The notes under the pieces are model-generated. The model was not told the origin of the DNA, did no database searches, and saw only the letters and a list, made by a program, of their open reading frames with translations. The position numbers were made by a program, and so were the translations under genes. A stretch of 64,000 nucleotides of DNA from JBGRQA01 sp041725895. Its GTDB lineage: Bacteria; Bacteroidota; Bacteroidia; Bacteroidales; Marinifilaceae. The first letter of the stretch is position 1, and each line of letters starts with the position of its first letter. The stretch is from assembly GCA_041725895.1 (NCBI GenBank), contig JBGRQA010000016.1, forward strand, positions 1 to 64,000, in the 5' to 3' direction. Positions 15,329 through 24,086 of this stretch are shown here, piece by piece.

Positions 15329-16297
15329 ATGAATCCCATTCTTCAGCAAATCATCAACGAAACTGTAAAGCGTAGGGTAAAACGAAAAACCCCTAAACTG
15401 TCTCCAATACAAATTCAAAAGGAGATCAATAATGCCAGTATAGAATTCTCTCATGTAATTCACGATAGTCTAATGATTCTTTTGGGAACACTATCAGCAG
15501 GATTCGGACTGAATGGCTTTCTACTGCCCAACATGTTTATAGACGGCGGAGTAACCGGAATCTCTCTAATCATTAGCGAACTTACGAGCACTCCCCTATC
15601 CATTTTACTGGTTCTTATCAATATTCCCTTCCTGATTATGGCTTTCTCTACCATCAGTAGATTCTTCGCCATTAAAAGCATCCTCGCCATATTGCTCCTG
15701 GCTGCCATTGTACACTTTGTCCCTTTTCCCGTAATTACCGAAGATAAGCTTTTGATTGCAGTGTTTGGCGGCTTCTTTTTGGGATTGGGCATTGGTTTAA
15801 GCATTCGCGGTGGAGCAGTTATTGATGGAACAGAGGTACTAGCCGTTTTTATCAGTAAAAAAACAACTCTGACCATAGGTGATGTGATCGCCATCTTCAA
15901 CGTAATGATCTTCCTGGTTGGGGCTTATGTTTTTACGATTGAAGTTGCCCTTTATGCCATGCTAACCTATTTGGCCGCCTCCAAAACAGTGGACTTTGTT
16001 GTTTCGGGAATTGAAGAGTACCTGGGCGTAACAATTATATCAGAAAAAAGCGAGGAGGTAAGACTTGCTATAATTGAAAAATTAGGCCGCGGATGCACCA
16101 TCTATTGCGGGAAAAATGGATACGCTCAACCTGGTGAATCTTTAAAGGAAAAAGACATCGTATACACCCTATTAACCCGCCTGGAAATTTCTAAACTGCA
16201 AACCGAAATAGAAAAAATAGACAAAAATGCTTTCATCGTAATGCATAGCATAAAAGACGCAAAGGGAGGAATGATAAAAAAACGTCCAATAAAATAA
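15329..16297 (+). CDS. YitT family membrane protein (DUF161/DUF2179)
   Basis: This 322-aa protein has a soluble N-terminal segment of about 45 residues and then five or six transmembrane helices (about 50-225), with GFGLNGFLLPNMFIDGGVTGISL and GLGIGLSIRGGAVIDGTEVLA typical of YitT proteins. A cytoplasmic C-terminal DUF2179 domain starts at about residue 235 (GVTIISEKSEEVRLAIIEKLGRG, GLKEKDIVYTLLTR-like, EIEKIDKNAFI). The family is widespread and its transport role is not established. It is monocistronic, with its own promoter upstream. Confidence 0.9.
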   Translation: MNPILQQIINETVKRRVKRKTPKLSPIQIQKEINNASIEFSHVIHDSLMILLGTLSAGFGLNGFLLPNMFIDGGVTGISLIISELTSTPLSILLVLINIPFLIMAFSTISRFFAIKSILAILLLAAIVHFVPFPVITEDKLLIAVFGGFFLGLGIGLSIRGGAVIDGTEVLAVFISKKTTLTIGDVIAIFNVMIFLVGAYVFTIEVALYAMLTYLAASKTVDFVVSGIEEYLGVTIISEKSEEVRLAIIEKLGRGCTIYCGKNGYAQPGESLKEKDIVYTLLTRLEISKLQTEIEKIDKNAFIVMHSIKDAKGGMIKKRPIK

Positions 16298-16397
16298 ACA
16301 GGAAAGAATCAGGTTTTTAAGGTTCCTATCTATTGATTATACTATGAAAAATACTACAAATTAATATCAGCATATATTTAAATTAAATATTCTGCAG

Positions 16398-16405
16398 TAC
16401 CTTTG
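16398..16405 (+). promoter_or_regulatory. -7 element of the phnA-like gene promoter
   Basis: TACCTTTG fits the Bacteroidota -7 consensus TAnnTTTG exactly and lies 136 bases before ATG 16542. The -33 region is only loosely similar (ATTTA). The leader before the preferred start contains an in-frame upstream ATG at 16437. Confidence 0.5.
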
Positions 16406-16541
16406 CAAAAAATTAGAATACGGGACCCGAACCTGAATGTACAACATACGAGTTCAAAAGAATAATAACTCCAAAGCTGTTATACCTTCGAGGTGGGTAA
16501 CGAAATCAGACAAATACAAAAAAATCAAAATAGAAACAAAA

Positions 16542-17123
16542 ATGAAAGTAGAGAAAGAACTACAGGAACGCAGTGGCTCTGTTTGCGAATTGTGCGGAGC
16601 AGGCCATGACTTAAATGTATACGAAGTACAGCCAACATCAAAGGGAGGTGCTGATGAAAGCGTTCTTGTGTGTGCAACTTGTTTGGAACAAATCGAAAAC
16701 CCAGATAAAGTAGATATTAATCACTGGCGATGCCTTAACGATAGCATGTGGAGCCAGGTACCAGCAGTTCAGGTTATGGCGTGGCGTATGCTGAACCGTT
16801 TGCGTGCTGAAGGTTGGCCACAGGATCTTCTTGACATGCTTTACCTTGAAGAAGATGTATTGAACTGGGCGAAAGCTACCGGTGAAGGAGAAGATGACGA
16901 AGATACCGTGAAACACCTGGATTGCAACGGAGTTCAATTACAAGCTGGGGACAACGTTGTATTGATTAAGGACCTGAATGTAAAAGGAGGTGGATTTACT
17001 GCCAAACGTGGTACCGCAGTTCGACGCATTTCACTGGTTCACGACAATGCAGAGCAAATTGAAGGACGCGTAGATGGTCAGCAAATCGTAATCCTGACCA
17101 AATTCGTAAAGAAGATGAGCTAA
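16542..17123 (+). CDS. PhnA-domain zinc-ribbon protein
   Basis: This 193-aa protein has an N-terminal treble ribbon with CELCGAGHDL and VCATCLEQIENP (four Cys, about residues 13-50). The characteristic HWRCLNDSMWSQVPAVQVMAWRML follows, and the PhnA C-terminal SH3-like domain (DCNGVQLQAGDNVVLIKDLNVKGG, KRGTAVRRI, IEGRVDGQQIVILTKFVKK). PhnA proteins are named for the phosphonate operon of E. coli but are not needed for phosphonate use, and their role is undefined. I start at ATG 16542 because the longer 228-aa form adds a basic, non-conserved leader. Codon use is regular and the gene ends 21 bases before a strong terminator. Confidence 0.9.
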   Translation: MKVEKELQERSGSVCELCGAGHDLNVYEVQPTSKGGADESVLVCATCLEQIENPDKVDINHWRCLNDSMWSQVPAVQVMAWRMLNRLRAEGWPQDLLDMLYLEEDVLNWAKATGEGEDDEDTVKHLDCNGVQLQAGDNVVLIKDLNVKGGGFTAKRGTAVRRISLVHDNAEQIEGRVDGQQIVILTKFVKKMS

Positions 17124-17144
17124 ACTCATACATAAAACCATTAC

Positions 17145-17180
17145 AAAGACAATAGCGCATATATATGCGCTATTGTCTTT
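17145..17180. terminator. Perfect 36-bp palindromic terminator
   Basis: The entire 36 bases are self-complementary (half-site AAAGACAATAGCGCATAT), with A-rich and T-rich ends that act as tails on either strand. It follows the PhnA gene by 21 bases. It would terminate plus-strand transcripts efficiently. Confidence 0.75.
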
Positions 17181-17266
17181 TGTAGTCGGGTCTTCAAAAA
17201 ACTTGCAACAATACAGAATCAAACAAACATCCGGCAAATTACTGTACTTTACGTATACTACATTGT

Positions 17267-17659
17267 ATGAACAGCCGAAGTAAAACCGTATTTCTGATTC
17301 TTCTCCTGTTTCAAGGACTTCACTCCATAGAAGAGTACTTGGGCAACCTGTGGACAAGATTTCCTCCAGTTGATCATGTCACCCGCCTCCTATCCGAAAG
17401 CCGGGCAACAAGCTTTCTTCTTCTCAACATAGGCTTCTTCGTTTTTGGGATTTGGTGCTGGCTGATTCCGGTACGAGGAGATTACAACATGGCTCGGTCA
17501 CTGGTATGGTTCTGGATACTTGTGGAAATTCTAAACGGCATCGGTCACTCCATTTGGGCTCTGTACGAAAAAGCCTATGTACCGGGGATACTAACAGCCC
17601 CCTTCCTGCTTGGTATATCCCTTTACCTTATGATTAAACTTAGACATTCCAGTCCCTAA
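17267..17659 (+). CDS. HXXEE-domain membrane protein
   Basis: This 130-aa protein has four hydrophobic helices and the signature H-S-I-E-E (QGLHSIEEY, about residues 16-24) that names the HXXEE family (PF13787). A later His in NGIGHSIWALYE lies in another helix. Bacterial members are small integral membrane proteins without assigned function; conserved His/Glu in the membrane suggest metal or proton binding, which is an inference. It lies alone between the palindromic terminator and a minisatellite. Confidence 0.8.
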   Translation: MNSRSKTVFLILLLFQGLHSIEEYLGNLWTRFPPVDHVTRLLSESRATSFLLLNIGFFVFGIWCWLIPVRGDYNMARSLVWFWILVEILNGIGHSIWALYEKAYVPGILTAPFLLGISLYLMIKLRHSSP

Positions 17660-17715
17660 TTTACTATCCTATACACCTGGCAATGAAAAGATAGAGAGGT
17701 GTTTGAAAAACGCTA

Positions 17716-18023
17716 CGAAGCTATTGACAAATTGATACGGACTAGTTTTGAAAGTTCTACGGACCTGTTTGCAAATTGGTACGGACCCGTTTCAAAAGTT
17801 CTCCGGACCTGTTTGCAAATTGGTACGGACCTGTTTCAAAAGTTCTCCGGACCTGTTTGCAAATTGGTACGGACCCGTTTCAAAAGTTCTCCGGACTTGT
17901 TTGCAAATTGGTACGGACCTGTTTCAAAAGTTCTCCGGACTTGTTTGCAAATTGGTACAGACCTATTTCAAAAGTTCTCCGGACCTGTTTGCAAATTGGT
18001 ACGGACCCGTCTCAAAAGAAGCA
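17716..18023 (+). repeat. 44-bp tandem array built from two 22-bp half-units
   Basis: Fourteen 22-bp half-units run head to tail from 17716. Type a is CGGACCTGTTTGCAAATTGG+TA and type b is CGGACCTGTTTCAAAAGTTC+TC, strictly alternating a-b. This gives seven 44-bp dimers, with the first (17716-17759) and last half-unit diverged. The first 11 bases are shared by a and b and the last 11 differ. Internal copies differ by only one to three transitions. Because 44 is not a multiple of three, all three plus frames stay open and encode the same peptide out of phase, so the overlapping frames here are not taken as genes. It sits between two transcription units. Confidence 0.9.
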
Positions 18024-18069
18024 AAGACAACTCTAATCCAGACTTATTGCCTCCCCTTAAAAAAAAAAA

Positions 18070-18096
18070 GAGACCGTCAAGATAAATGGCGGTCTC
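18070..18096 (-). terminator. Intrinsic terminator of apeB
   Basis: GAGACCG (18070-18076) pairs with CGGTCTC (18090-18096). On the minus strand the stem is followed by a run of about eleven T (the A-tract at 18059-18069). It lies 28 bases after the apeB stop. Confidence 0.8.
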
Positions 18097-18123
18097 CTTA
18101 AAGATATTTTTGTTCTATTGTCC

Positions 18124-19425
18124 TTACAGACTAAAGAAATAGGTAAATACTTTACGTGTGTATGCATTATCCATAACGCCACCGGTCTCGCGCACAGAGT
18201 GCATAGCAAACATTGGGTTTCCTATGTCAACGGTACGGATGTCAACCTGACCAGTAGAAACATTTCCAAGTGTACTACCACCAACTAAGTCGGAACGATT
18301 CACAAATTTCTGATAAGGCACCTCTGCATTTTTACACAAAGTTTCAAACACAGTTCCTGATTCCCCATCGGTAGTATACTTCTGGTTGGCATGAATCTTA
18401 ATAACCGGACCTTTGTTGATGAAAGGACGGTTGGTAGGATCGTGCTTCTCTGAAATATTCGGATGAACTGCATGAGCCATATCGGCAGAAATCATAAAGG
18501 AATTGTAGATCGCTCTCTGAAACTGCTCGGTATCTTTTGCCAACTTAAAAGCGATACGTTGCATCAGGTGACGTAGAACAGGAGATCCAGCTCCCTGCTT
18601 GGTTACACTTCCCACCTCTTCATTATCAAAAATGGCCAACAACTTCGTTTTCTTAGAAGGTTCAGATGCCAGCAGAGCCTTCAAACCGGCATGTGCCATA
18701 GCCAAATCATCCAACTTTGGAGACGAGATGAACTCTTCGTTCAACCCCATAATACAACCTTTCTCTACTTCAAAAAGGGTAACGTCAAAATCAATGATTG
18801 ACTCTACGTCAATTTTCAACTCCTGGGCAATTAATTTTACCAGGCAGTTGTCCTTCTCCATATCCTCAGTAATCATAGAGAGAAGTGGTAACATATCCTT
18901 TTGCTTGTTCAGCTCTACCCCTTCATTTACCTTACGGTTCAAATGAATAGCCAGGTTTGGAATCACCATCAAAGGACGGTCGATCTTCACGAACAAGTTC
19001 TCCGGATTCAACGGATCGTTGGATTTAACCGAAACACGACCAGCAATGGACAAGGGACGATCCATCCATGTACTTAGGATAGGACCTCCATATACTTCGG
19101 TATTTAGTTTCATATAGTTCCCTTCCACAATAATTTCGGGATTGGGCTTGATTTTGAAACCGGGAGCATCACTGTGCGCGCAGATCAGTTGAAAACCTTC
19201 CTCTTCGATTTCTCCTGATCCAATTTCAAAGGCAAAAATAGCCGATCCATTCTTGGTCGTAAAATATTTTCCTCCTTTACTGATATTCCACTCTTCACGA
19301 AGATCCAATTCTTGAAAACCTGCTCCGGTCAACTCCTCACGGATGTTGTTCACAGCATGATAAGGACTGGGACTGCGATGAATAAAATCAATCAGCTCCT
19401 GGGCTTGTTGCTTTTCTAAACTCAT
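18124..19425 (-). CDS. apeB: M18 family aspartyl aminopeptidase
   Basis: This 433-aa cytoplasmic metallopeptidase has the two-domain organisation of the M18 family. Diagnostic blocks are SPSPYHAV at the N-terminus, LICAHSDAPGFKIKPNP (first zinc-ligand His and Asp), FDNEEVGSVTKQGAGSP (catalytic Glu and zinc ligand), SADMAHAVHPN and RTVDIGNPMFAMHSVRE near the C-terminus (last His ligand). It removes N-terminal acidic residues from peptides. Length matches bacterial M18 members. It is monocistronic and is followed by a clear terminator. The divergent gene 580 bases upstream is cydA. Confidence 0.95.
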   Translation of the reverse strand: MSLEKQQAQELIDFIHRSPSPYHAVNNIREELTGAGFQELDLREEWNISKGGKYFTTKNGSAIFAFEIGSGEIEEEGFQLICAHSDAPGFKIKPNPEIIVEGNYMKLNTEVYGGPILSTWMDRPLSIAGRVSVKSNDPLNPENLFVKIDRPLMVIPNLAIHLNRKVNEGVELNKQKDMLPLLSMITEDMEKDNCLVKLIAQELKIDVESIIDFDVTLFEVEKGCIMGLNEEFISSPKLDDLAMAHAGLKALLASEPSKKTKLLAIFDNEEVGSVTKQGAGSPVLRHLMQRIAFKLAKDTEQFQRAIYNSFMISADMAHAVHPNISEKHDPTNRPFINKGPVIKIHANQKYTTDGESGTVFETLCKNAEVPYQKFVNRSDLVGGSTLGNVSTGQVDIRTVDIGNPMFAMHSVRETGGVMDNAYTRKVFTYFFSL

Positions 19426-20005
19426 AGTGCTTGTTATCTAAATTGTTCAAAATATGTGTTAAGCTTCGAATCCATCCAGTGGATAAATTCGAAGGTATAG
19501 ATCAATAAACAGAAACTCAAAAATACATCAATCTTATTATAGAATACAACTGTTCGGTCAAAAGAAATCAAAACAATTTGTAAAAGGGTGAAAGCCAAAT
19601 CAAAGTCCGGGGGGATTCAAGTTTTGGTAGGATTCATTCCAACTACAACATAGCTTAGTCACCTTCATTTAACTGCTTTCGATAAATCAATCGATCTCAC
19701 TATTAATTAGCAGCCTATAATTATATTCACATTCATGTTCAAAATACTTTGATTGAGATGAATTACATTACAACCCAATAAATCATACCAGTTCGCTATT
19801 TCCAAACACTTTCCTGCACCATTTTCAACCATTTCTCAACCAATACTAACTTATTGTGTAATATATTTTGTAAATTGGAAAGTGGCAGGTAATTTCGGCT
19901 GCTATAACAATGGCTTGAAGTTTTTGTACTGCTTCCTACCAGGTTTGCAACATTCACTTCTGTCACAAACTTCAATTTATAGATTAACAAATAGTTATTT
20001 AGATT
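19426..20005. other. Divergent intergenic region apeB/cydA
   Basis: This 580-base region should carry promoters for both genes. It is AT-rich, with no credible gene. The minus-strand frame at 19796-20059 overlaps the cydA start and is not supported. A sequence TAATATATTTTG at 19858-19869 resembles a -7 element with altered spacing, but I cannot assign it firmly. Confidence 0.4.
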
Positions 20006-21385
20006 ATGGATGTTGAAATACTCTCTAGAATTCAGTTTGCTTTTACAGTAGCATTCCATTACATCTACCCGCCGCTAAGCATTGGCTTGGGACTTCTGCT
20101 GGTAATAATGGAAAGTCTGTATGTGAAAACCAAAAATCCGCAATACGAAAAACTAGTACGATTTTGGATTAAAATTTTTGCTCTGACATTTGGTATCGGT
20201 GTTGCTACAGGTATCGTTATGGAATTCGAATTTGGAACCAATTGGGCCACCTATTCCCGTTATGTAGGAGATGTTTTTGGTAGTGCCCTCGCCGCTGAAG
20301 GAATCTTTGCTTTTGCCTTGGAAAGCGGAATGCTGGGAATTCTTCTTTTTGGATGGAACCGTGTAAAACCTTGGGTGCACCTGCTCTCTACCATTGGTGT
20401 GTTTGTGGGTTCGATGTTTTCGGCCGTATGGATTGTGGTAGCCAATAGCTGGCAACAAACACCGGCAGGTTACCATATTGTTGGCGAAGGATTGCAGGCT
20501 CGCGCAGAGATTACTGATTTCTGGGCCATGGTATTCAATCCATCCAGTATGGACAGACTGTCCCATGTATGGTTGGGAGCAATTCTATCAGGAGCCTTCC
20601 TGGTACTAAGTGTTCATGCCTACTACCTTATTAAAAATCGTTATGTGGAAATCTCAAAGAAAGCCTTTAAGATTGCACTTGTGGTAGCTACAATCTTCTC
20701 CTTAGGCCAATTGGCAACCGGTCACAAATCGGCCGACGGAGTAGCAAAGAACCAACCAGCCAAACTCGCAGCACTGGAGGGACATTACGAAGCCAAGGCT
20801 CCTGCAGATATGTACATTTTAGGATGGGTAGATCAGGAAAAACAGGAAGTAACCGGATTGAAAATCCCCGGTGGTCTTTCGTTTCTTCTTGATTTCGACT
20901 TTGATACTCCGGTAACAGGCTTAAATGCCTTTCCCAAAGAGGACCAACCTACTCAGGTAAATGCCATTTTCCAATTCTACCATATTATGGTCGCAATAGG
21001 AATGCTCCTGATTGCAATGACACTATTGGCCTGTTTCCTATGGTGGAGGGGAAAACTATTCAACCAGCGATGGTTGCTTGGTGCTTTTGCCTTTGCAGTG
21101 CTTCTTCCTCAAATAGCCAACCAGCTGGGTTGGTTCGCGGCAGAAATGGGACGTCAACCCTGGGTTGTATATGGATTACTGCGAACCTCTGATGCGATTT
21201 CAAAATCAGTCGCAGCCAACCAGGTTCTGTTTTCCCTTATCCTTTTCACACTGATCTATACTCTGCTTTTCGCTTTGTTCATCTACCTTTTGGATAAGAA
21301 AATCAAGAGCGGCCCCTATGCCGAAGACGACATGGAGGATCGCCCCCTTACAGCAGACATAACCGAAGTAATAACAAGAAACTAA
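20006..21385 (+). CDS. cydA: Cytochrome bd ubiquinol oxidase subunit I
   Basis: This 459-aa membrane protein carries haem b558, b595 and d and the quinol site of the high-affinity terminal oxidase. Motifs seen are FHYIYPPLSIGLG with the axial His near residue 18, GIVMEFEFGTNW (conserved Glu cluster), the Q-loop segment HKSADGVAKNQPAKLAALEGHYE (Lys and Glu of the quinol site) and GRQPWVVYGLLRT. The protein is shorter than E. coli CydA because the Q-loop insertion is reduced, as in other short-loop enzymes. cydB follows after 6 bases. No small CydX-like frame is obvious after cydB. It implies microaerobic or oxygen-protective respiration. Confidence 0.96.
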   Translation: MDVEILSRIQFAFTVAFHYIYPPLSIGLGLLLVIMESLYVKTKNPQYEKLVRFWIKIFALTFGIGVATGIVMEFEFGTNWATYSRYVGDVFGSALAAEGIFAFALESGMLGILLFGWNRVKPWVHLLSTIGVFVGSMFSAVWIVVANSWQQTPAGYHIVGEGLQARAEITDFWAMVFNPSSMDRLSHVWLGAILSGAFLVLSVHAYYLIKNRYVEISKKAFKIALVVATIFSLGQLATGHKSADGVAKNQPAKLAALEGHYEAKAPADMYILGWVDQEKQEVTGLKIPGGLSFLLDFDFDTPVTGLNAFPKEDQPTQVNAIFQFYHIMVAIGMLLIAMTLLACFLWWRGKLFNQRWLLGAFAFAVLLPQIANQLGWFAAEMGRQPWVVYGLLRTSDAISKSVAANQVLFSLILFTLIYTLLFALFIYLLDKKIKSGPYAEDDMEDRPLTADITEVITRN

Positions 21386-21391
21386 TATCAT

Positions 21392-22429
21392 ATGGAGACT
21401 TTTTTAGGATTAGATTACCCCACTTGGTGGTTTCTGGTGATCGGAGGACTTTTTTCAGGTTACGCCATTCTGGATGGATTTGATTTTGGTGCAGGTGCCT
21501 GGCATTTGTTTTTCCGTAAAGAAAAGAGCAGAAGAATAGCATTGAATGCAGTTGGCCCCGTTTGGGATGGAAACGAAGTTTGGCTCGTAATTGGTGGAGG
21601 GGCCCTGTTCGCTGGCTTCCCCGTTGTTTACGCTTCCATGTTTTCGGCAATGTATACGCCCCTAATGCTCTTTCTGGTGTTTATCATTTTCCGGGCAATT
21701 TCCATCGAATTCAGAAGCAAGGAAAGTATGCTTTGGTGGCGTAAAATGTGGGATATTATCTACAGTATATCCAGTATCATGCTGGCTCTGCTACTGGGTG
21801 TTGTTCTTGGAAATGTTTTGCAAGGCATTGCCATAGGAAAGGATTTTGAGTACGAAGGAGGTCCACTTTGGGATTTCCTGAATCCCTATGCCCTGATGGT
21901 TGGAGTAACTACCCTTGCACTTTTCATGACACACGGAGCAATTTACCTTCTAATGAAAACAGAAGATAAGATGTACGAAAAACTAACCGTACTGGTACAA
22001 AGAGGAATGTTTTTCTTTATCGTATCCTTTGCTATTACCACATTGTATACCTTATTCTTCATTCCCCACCTCTCGGATAAGTTTATGGACAATCCTCTCC
22101 TTTTTGTTGTGCCCTTACTGGCATTTCTAAGTATCGCAAATTTGCCAAGATTGGCCAGCAAACGAAAATACAAGGAAGCATTTCTCTTTTCGTCACTCAC
22201 CACAAGTTTACTACTTATTCTGGTTGCGATCGAATTGTTTCCGAACCTTCTCCTTTCTACTGTAGATCCGGCAAACAACATCACCATCTACAATGCCGCA
22301 TCCTCAGAGAAGGCCTTATCCATCATGCTAACAATTACAGCCATTGGTGGACCTCTGGTTCTGCTCTATACAGTATTCGTTTACCATACCTTTAAAGGAA
22401 AGGTAAAACTTGATGAGATGAGCTACTAA
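21392..22429 (+). CDS. cydB: Cytochrome bd ubiquinol oxidase subunit II
   Basis: This 345-aa polytopic protein begins with the conserved PTWWFLVIGGLFSGYAILDGFDFGAG block and continues with GPVWDGNEVWLVIGGGALFAGFPVVYA, both hallmarks of CydB. Eight to nine hydrophobic segments follow. It pairs with CydA to stabilise the haem subunits and has no catalytic haem of its own. The gene starts 6 bases after cydA, so translation is probably coupled, and it ends just before an intrinsic terminator. Fusion partners (CydX, CydCD) are not in the window. Confidence 0.96.
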   Translation: METFLGLDYPTWWFLVIGGLFSGYAILDGFDFGAGAWHLFFRKEKSRRIALNAVGPVWDGNEVWLVIGGGALFAGFPVVYASMFSAMYTPLMLFLVFIIFRAISIEFRSKESMLWWRKMWDIIYSISSIMLALLLGVVLGNVLQGIAIGKDFEYEGGPLWDFLNPYALMVGVTTLALFMTHGAIYLLMKTEDKMYEKLTVLVQRGMFFFIVSFAITTLYTLFFIPHLSDKFMDNPLLFVVPLLAFLSIANLPRLASKRKYKEAFLFSSLTTSLLLILVAIELFPNLLLSTVDPANNITIYNAASSEKALSIMLTITAIGGPLVLLYTVFVYHTFKGKVKLDEMSY

Positions 22430-22451
22430 AAAACAATACGACTAAAAATAG

Positions 22452-22485
22452 AAAAAGCCTATTCCAATTCGGGATAGGCTTTTTT
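22452..22485 (+). terminator. Intrinsic terminator of cydAB
   Basis: AAAAAGCCTAT (22452-22462) and ATAGGCTTTTT (22474-22484) form an 11-bp stem ending in a T-run, 22 bases after the cydB stop and 28 bases before the convergent radical SAM gene. It can serve both strands. Confidence 0.85.
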
Positions 22486-22512
22486 AGAATATCGTACTTA
22501 AAAATTTAAAAT

Positions 22513-23670
22513 CTAATCAAAAGACAGCACATTCTCCAACTTCTCCCCTCTCATTTCGTCCAATCGTTTGGTTTCGGAAAGAAATTTATTCCATTGCTTA
22601 CTTTTATCTTCAGCTTTCATGTAATCAATACATTCTTGCAGTTTTCCTTTGATGGTGGGTGAGATGGATTTCTCCTCCAACCTGGTATAGAATTGGTGGT
22701 ACTCCTCTTCCACTCTCTTTTTATAAATAGCAGAAAGAGCCTTTACATTATAATGATAGGGCCTTTCCAAAATATTGATGTAAAGATCTTCCGGTTGGAT
22801 AATATCCTTCTCGACACAAAACTGGTACAGATAAGGCAGATGACGAATATTGAATACTGAAATAGTTGGAGCAATCTTAAATTGTACATGAGGTAAAGCC
22901 CTCACCTTTTCCCGATTAATCAGGAATTGCTCCCAACTGTATTCTTTGCGAATATATTCCCCCAAAGGGCCCATCGCATCCACACTGGCCATAATTTCAA
23001 CGGAAGAAAACTCCTTCCAGAATTTCAGCACATTGTACTCCCTAAAGCTCAAAACGGAGAAATTGGTATTGTAACGCAGGCGAATGTTGGTAGCCCGGTG
23101 TTCAATCAACCATTCCAAAAGCTTATAATGCTCTTCGGTAACCAGGGGCTCCCCCCCTGCAAAATAGATCTCTTCGGCTTGCAACAAAGCCTCGCCTGTC
23201 TTTTCGATAAACGAATCAAAATCCTCTATGTTCTTAAGAATTGCCTTCTCGCCCAAATTGGTTTGTAGTACTTTGGCATCCTCAAACCACCGGGAACTGT
23301 TCCCATGCCAACAGGTACGGCATCTAAAGTTGCATACATTGGAAAAACGTATGTCAAAATAAACAGGGGGAACCTGATTCTTGCTATCACAAATACTGTA
23401 TTCAGGAAATCGTTCGAAAGTCTCCTGGCGAATACTCTTCCCCCCGGCTTCCTCCAATTTATAGCAAACTGCACAGCGCTTGTCTGCCTCTCCCCTCAGA
23501 AATTGGGCTCTTACATGTTCAATCACTTCACCGTTCCAAATATCGTTGAAGTCCTCTCTATTAACATTCCCATAGGGAATATTGGCCACACAACAGGCCT
23601 TAACAAGCCCTTTGTTTCCCACATGGAAATGAATCCATGGCATCAGGCAATATGGTTTTTCTGTTTTCAC
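22513..23670 (-). CDS. Twitch-domain radical SAM protein
   Basis: This 385-aa protein has an N-terminal Cys-rich segment (CLMPWIHFHVG, KACCVA, RCAVCYKLEEAGG; about residues 8-75). The radical SAM core follows, with the cluster motif CNFRCRTC and, about 50 residues later, YFAGGEPLV (SAM-contacting GGEP). The arrangement matches the proteins annotated as twitch domain-containing radical SAM. Auxiliary iron-sulfur binding by the N-terminal Cys set is likely. The substrate is unknown and no peptide precursor gene is recognised next to it. A VOC gene and two small unknowns lie upstream on the same strand, with a 54-base gap to the VOC gene. Confidence 0.85.
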   Translation of the reverse strand: MKTEKPYCLMPWIHFHVGNKGLVKACCVANIPYGNVNREDFNDIWNGEVIEHVRAQFLRGEADKRCAVCYKLEEAGGKSIRQETFERFPEYSICDSKNQVPPVYFDIRFSNVCNFRCRTCWHGNSSRWFEDAKVLQTNLGEKAILKNIEDFDSFIEKTGEALLQAEEIYFAGGEPLVTEEHYKLLEWLIEHRATNIRLRYNTNFSVLSFREYNVLKFWKEFSSVEIMASVDAMGPLGEYIRKEYSWEQFLINREKVRALPHVQFKIAPTISVFNIRHLPYLYQFCVEKDIIQPEDLYINILERPYHYNVKALSAIYKKRVEEEYHQFYTRLEEKSISPTIKGKLQECIDYMKAEDKSKQWNKFLSETKRLDEMRGEKLENVLSFD

Positions 23671-23724
23671 CCTGCAAAGATAGAAGGGATTTAGTTGAAA
23701 AAAATATTTCCTTAGAACATTGTC

Positions 23725-24054
23725 TTATGAATTCACAATTTGTAAAAACTCAACAGGCGCTCCATTCTCCTCAATAAAAGCAACCACAAAGCCTTCGGAT
23801 GGACTGTTGGGCTCTATGATAACATTTCTACCCTGAATGGCCTCGTAGATATCCTCCACCTCGAAGGCAAGATGGGGAAGTGTTTTTACAATATCCGGAA
23901 AAGGAGCATCCGGTTCAAATCGCATCCATTCAATATTGAACTCACTCGACTCATACCCCGAAATGTACATCTTAAATTGGGGGAGATAACGCTCCCCCTC
24001 TTTTATTTCCTCTGTTGGAATCCCAAGGTGATGATACTTGTATTTCTCCTTCAT
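23725..24054 (-). CDS. VOC (glyoxalase-fold) family protein
   Basis: This 109-aa protein starts at ATG 24054 (MKEKYKYHHLGIPT). The longer frame to 24099 adds a Cys/Gly-rich leader and is less likely. One vicinal oxygen chelate module is visible, with YHHLGIPT at the start, PHLAFEVEDIYEAIQGRNVI in the middle and GFVVAFIEENGAPVEFLQ at the end, giving possible His/Glu ligands. The enzymatic reaction cannot be assigned. It lies 32 bases after the unknown 156-159-aa gene and 54 bases before the radical SAM gene, so the three may form one unit. Confidence 0.8.
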   Translation of the reverse strand: MKEKYKYHHLGIPTEEIKEGERYLPQFKMYISGYESSEFNIEWMRFEPDAPFPDIVKTLPHLAFEVEDIYEAIQGRNVIIEPNSPSEGFVVAFIEENGAPVEFLQIVNS

Positions 24055-24086
24055 ACAATACTTATTTTCAATCAATCCCCAACAAC

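Noticed and set aside
17716..18023. CRISPR array
   Set aside because: Units are contiguous with no unique spacers, half-units alternate between two fixed types, and no cas gene is nearby. The same applies to the array at 37381-37716.
17699..18101. Three overlapping plus-strand frames of 86-128 aa in the 44-bp array
   Set aside because: All three encode the same repeating peptide in different phases because the unit (44 bp) has no stop in any frame. This is a property of the repeat, not evidence of a gene.
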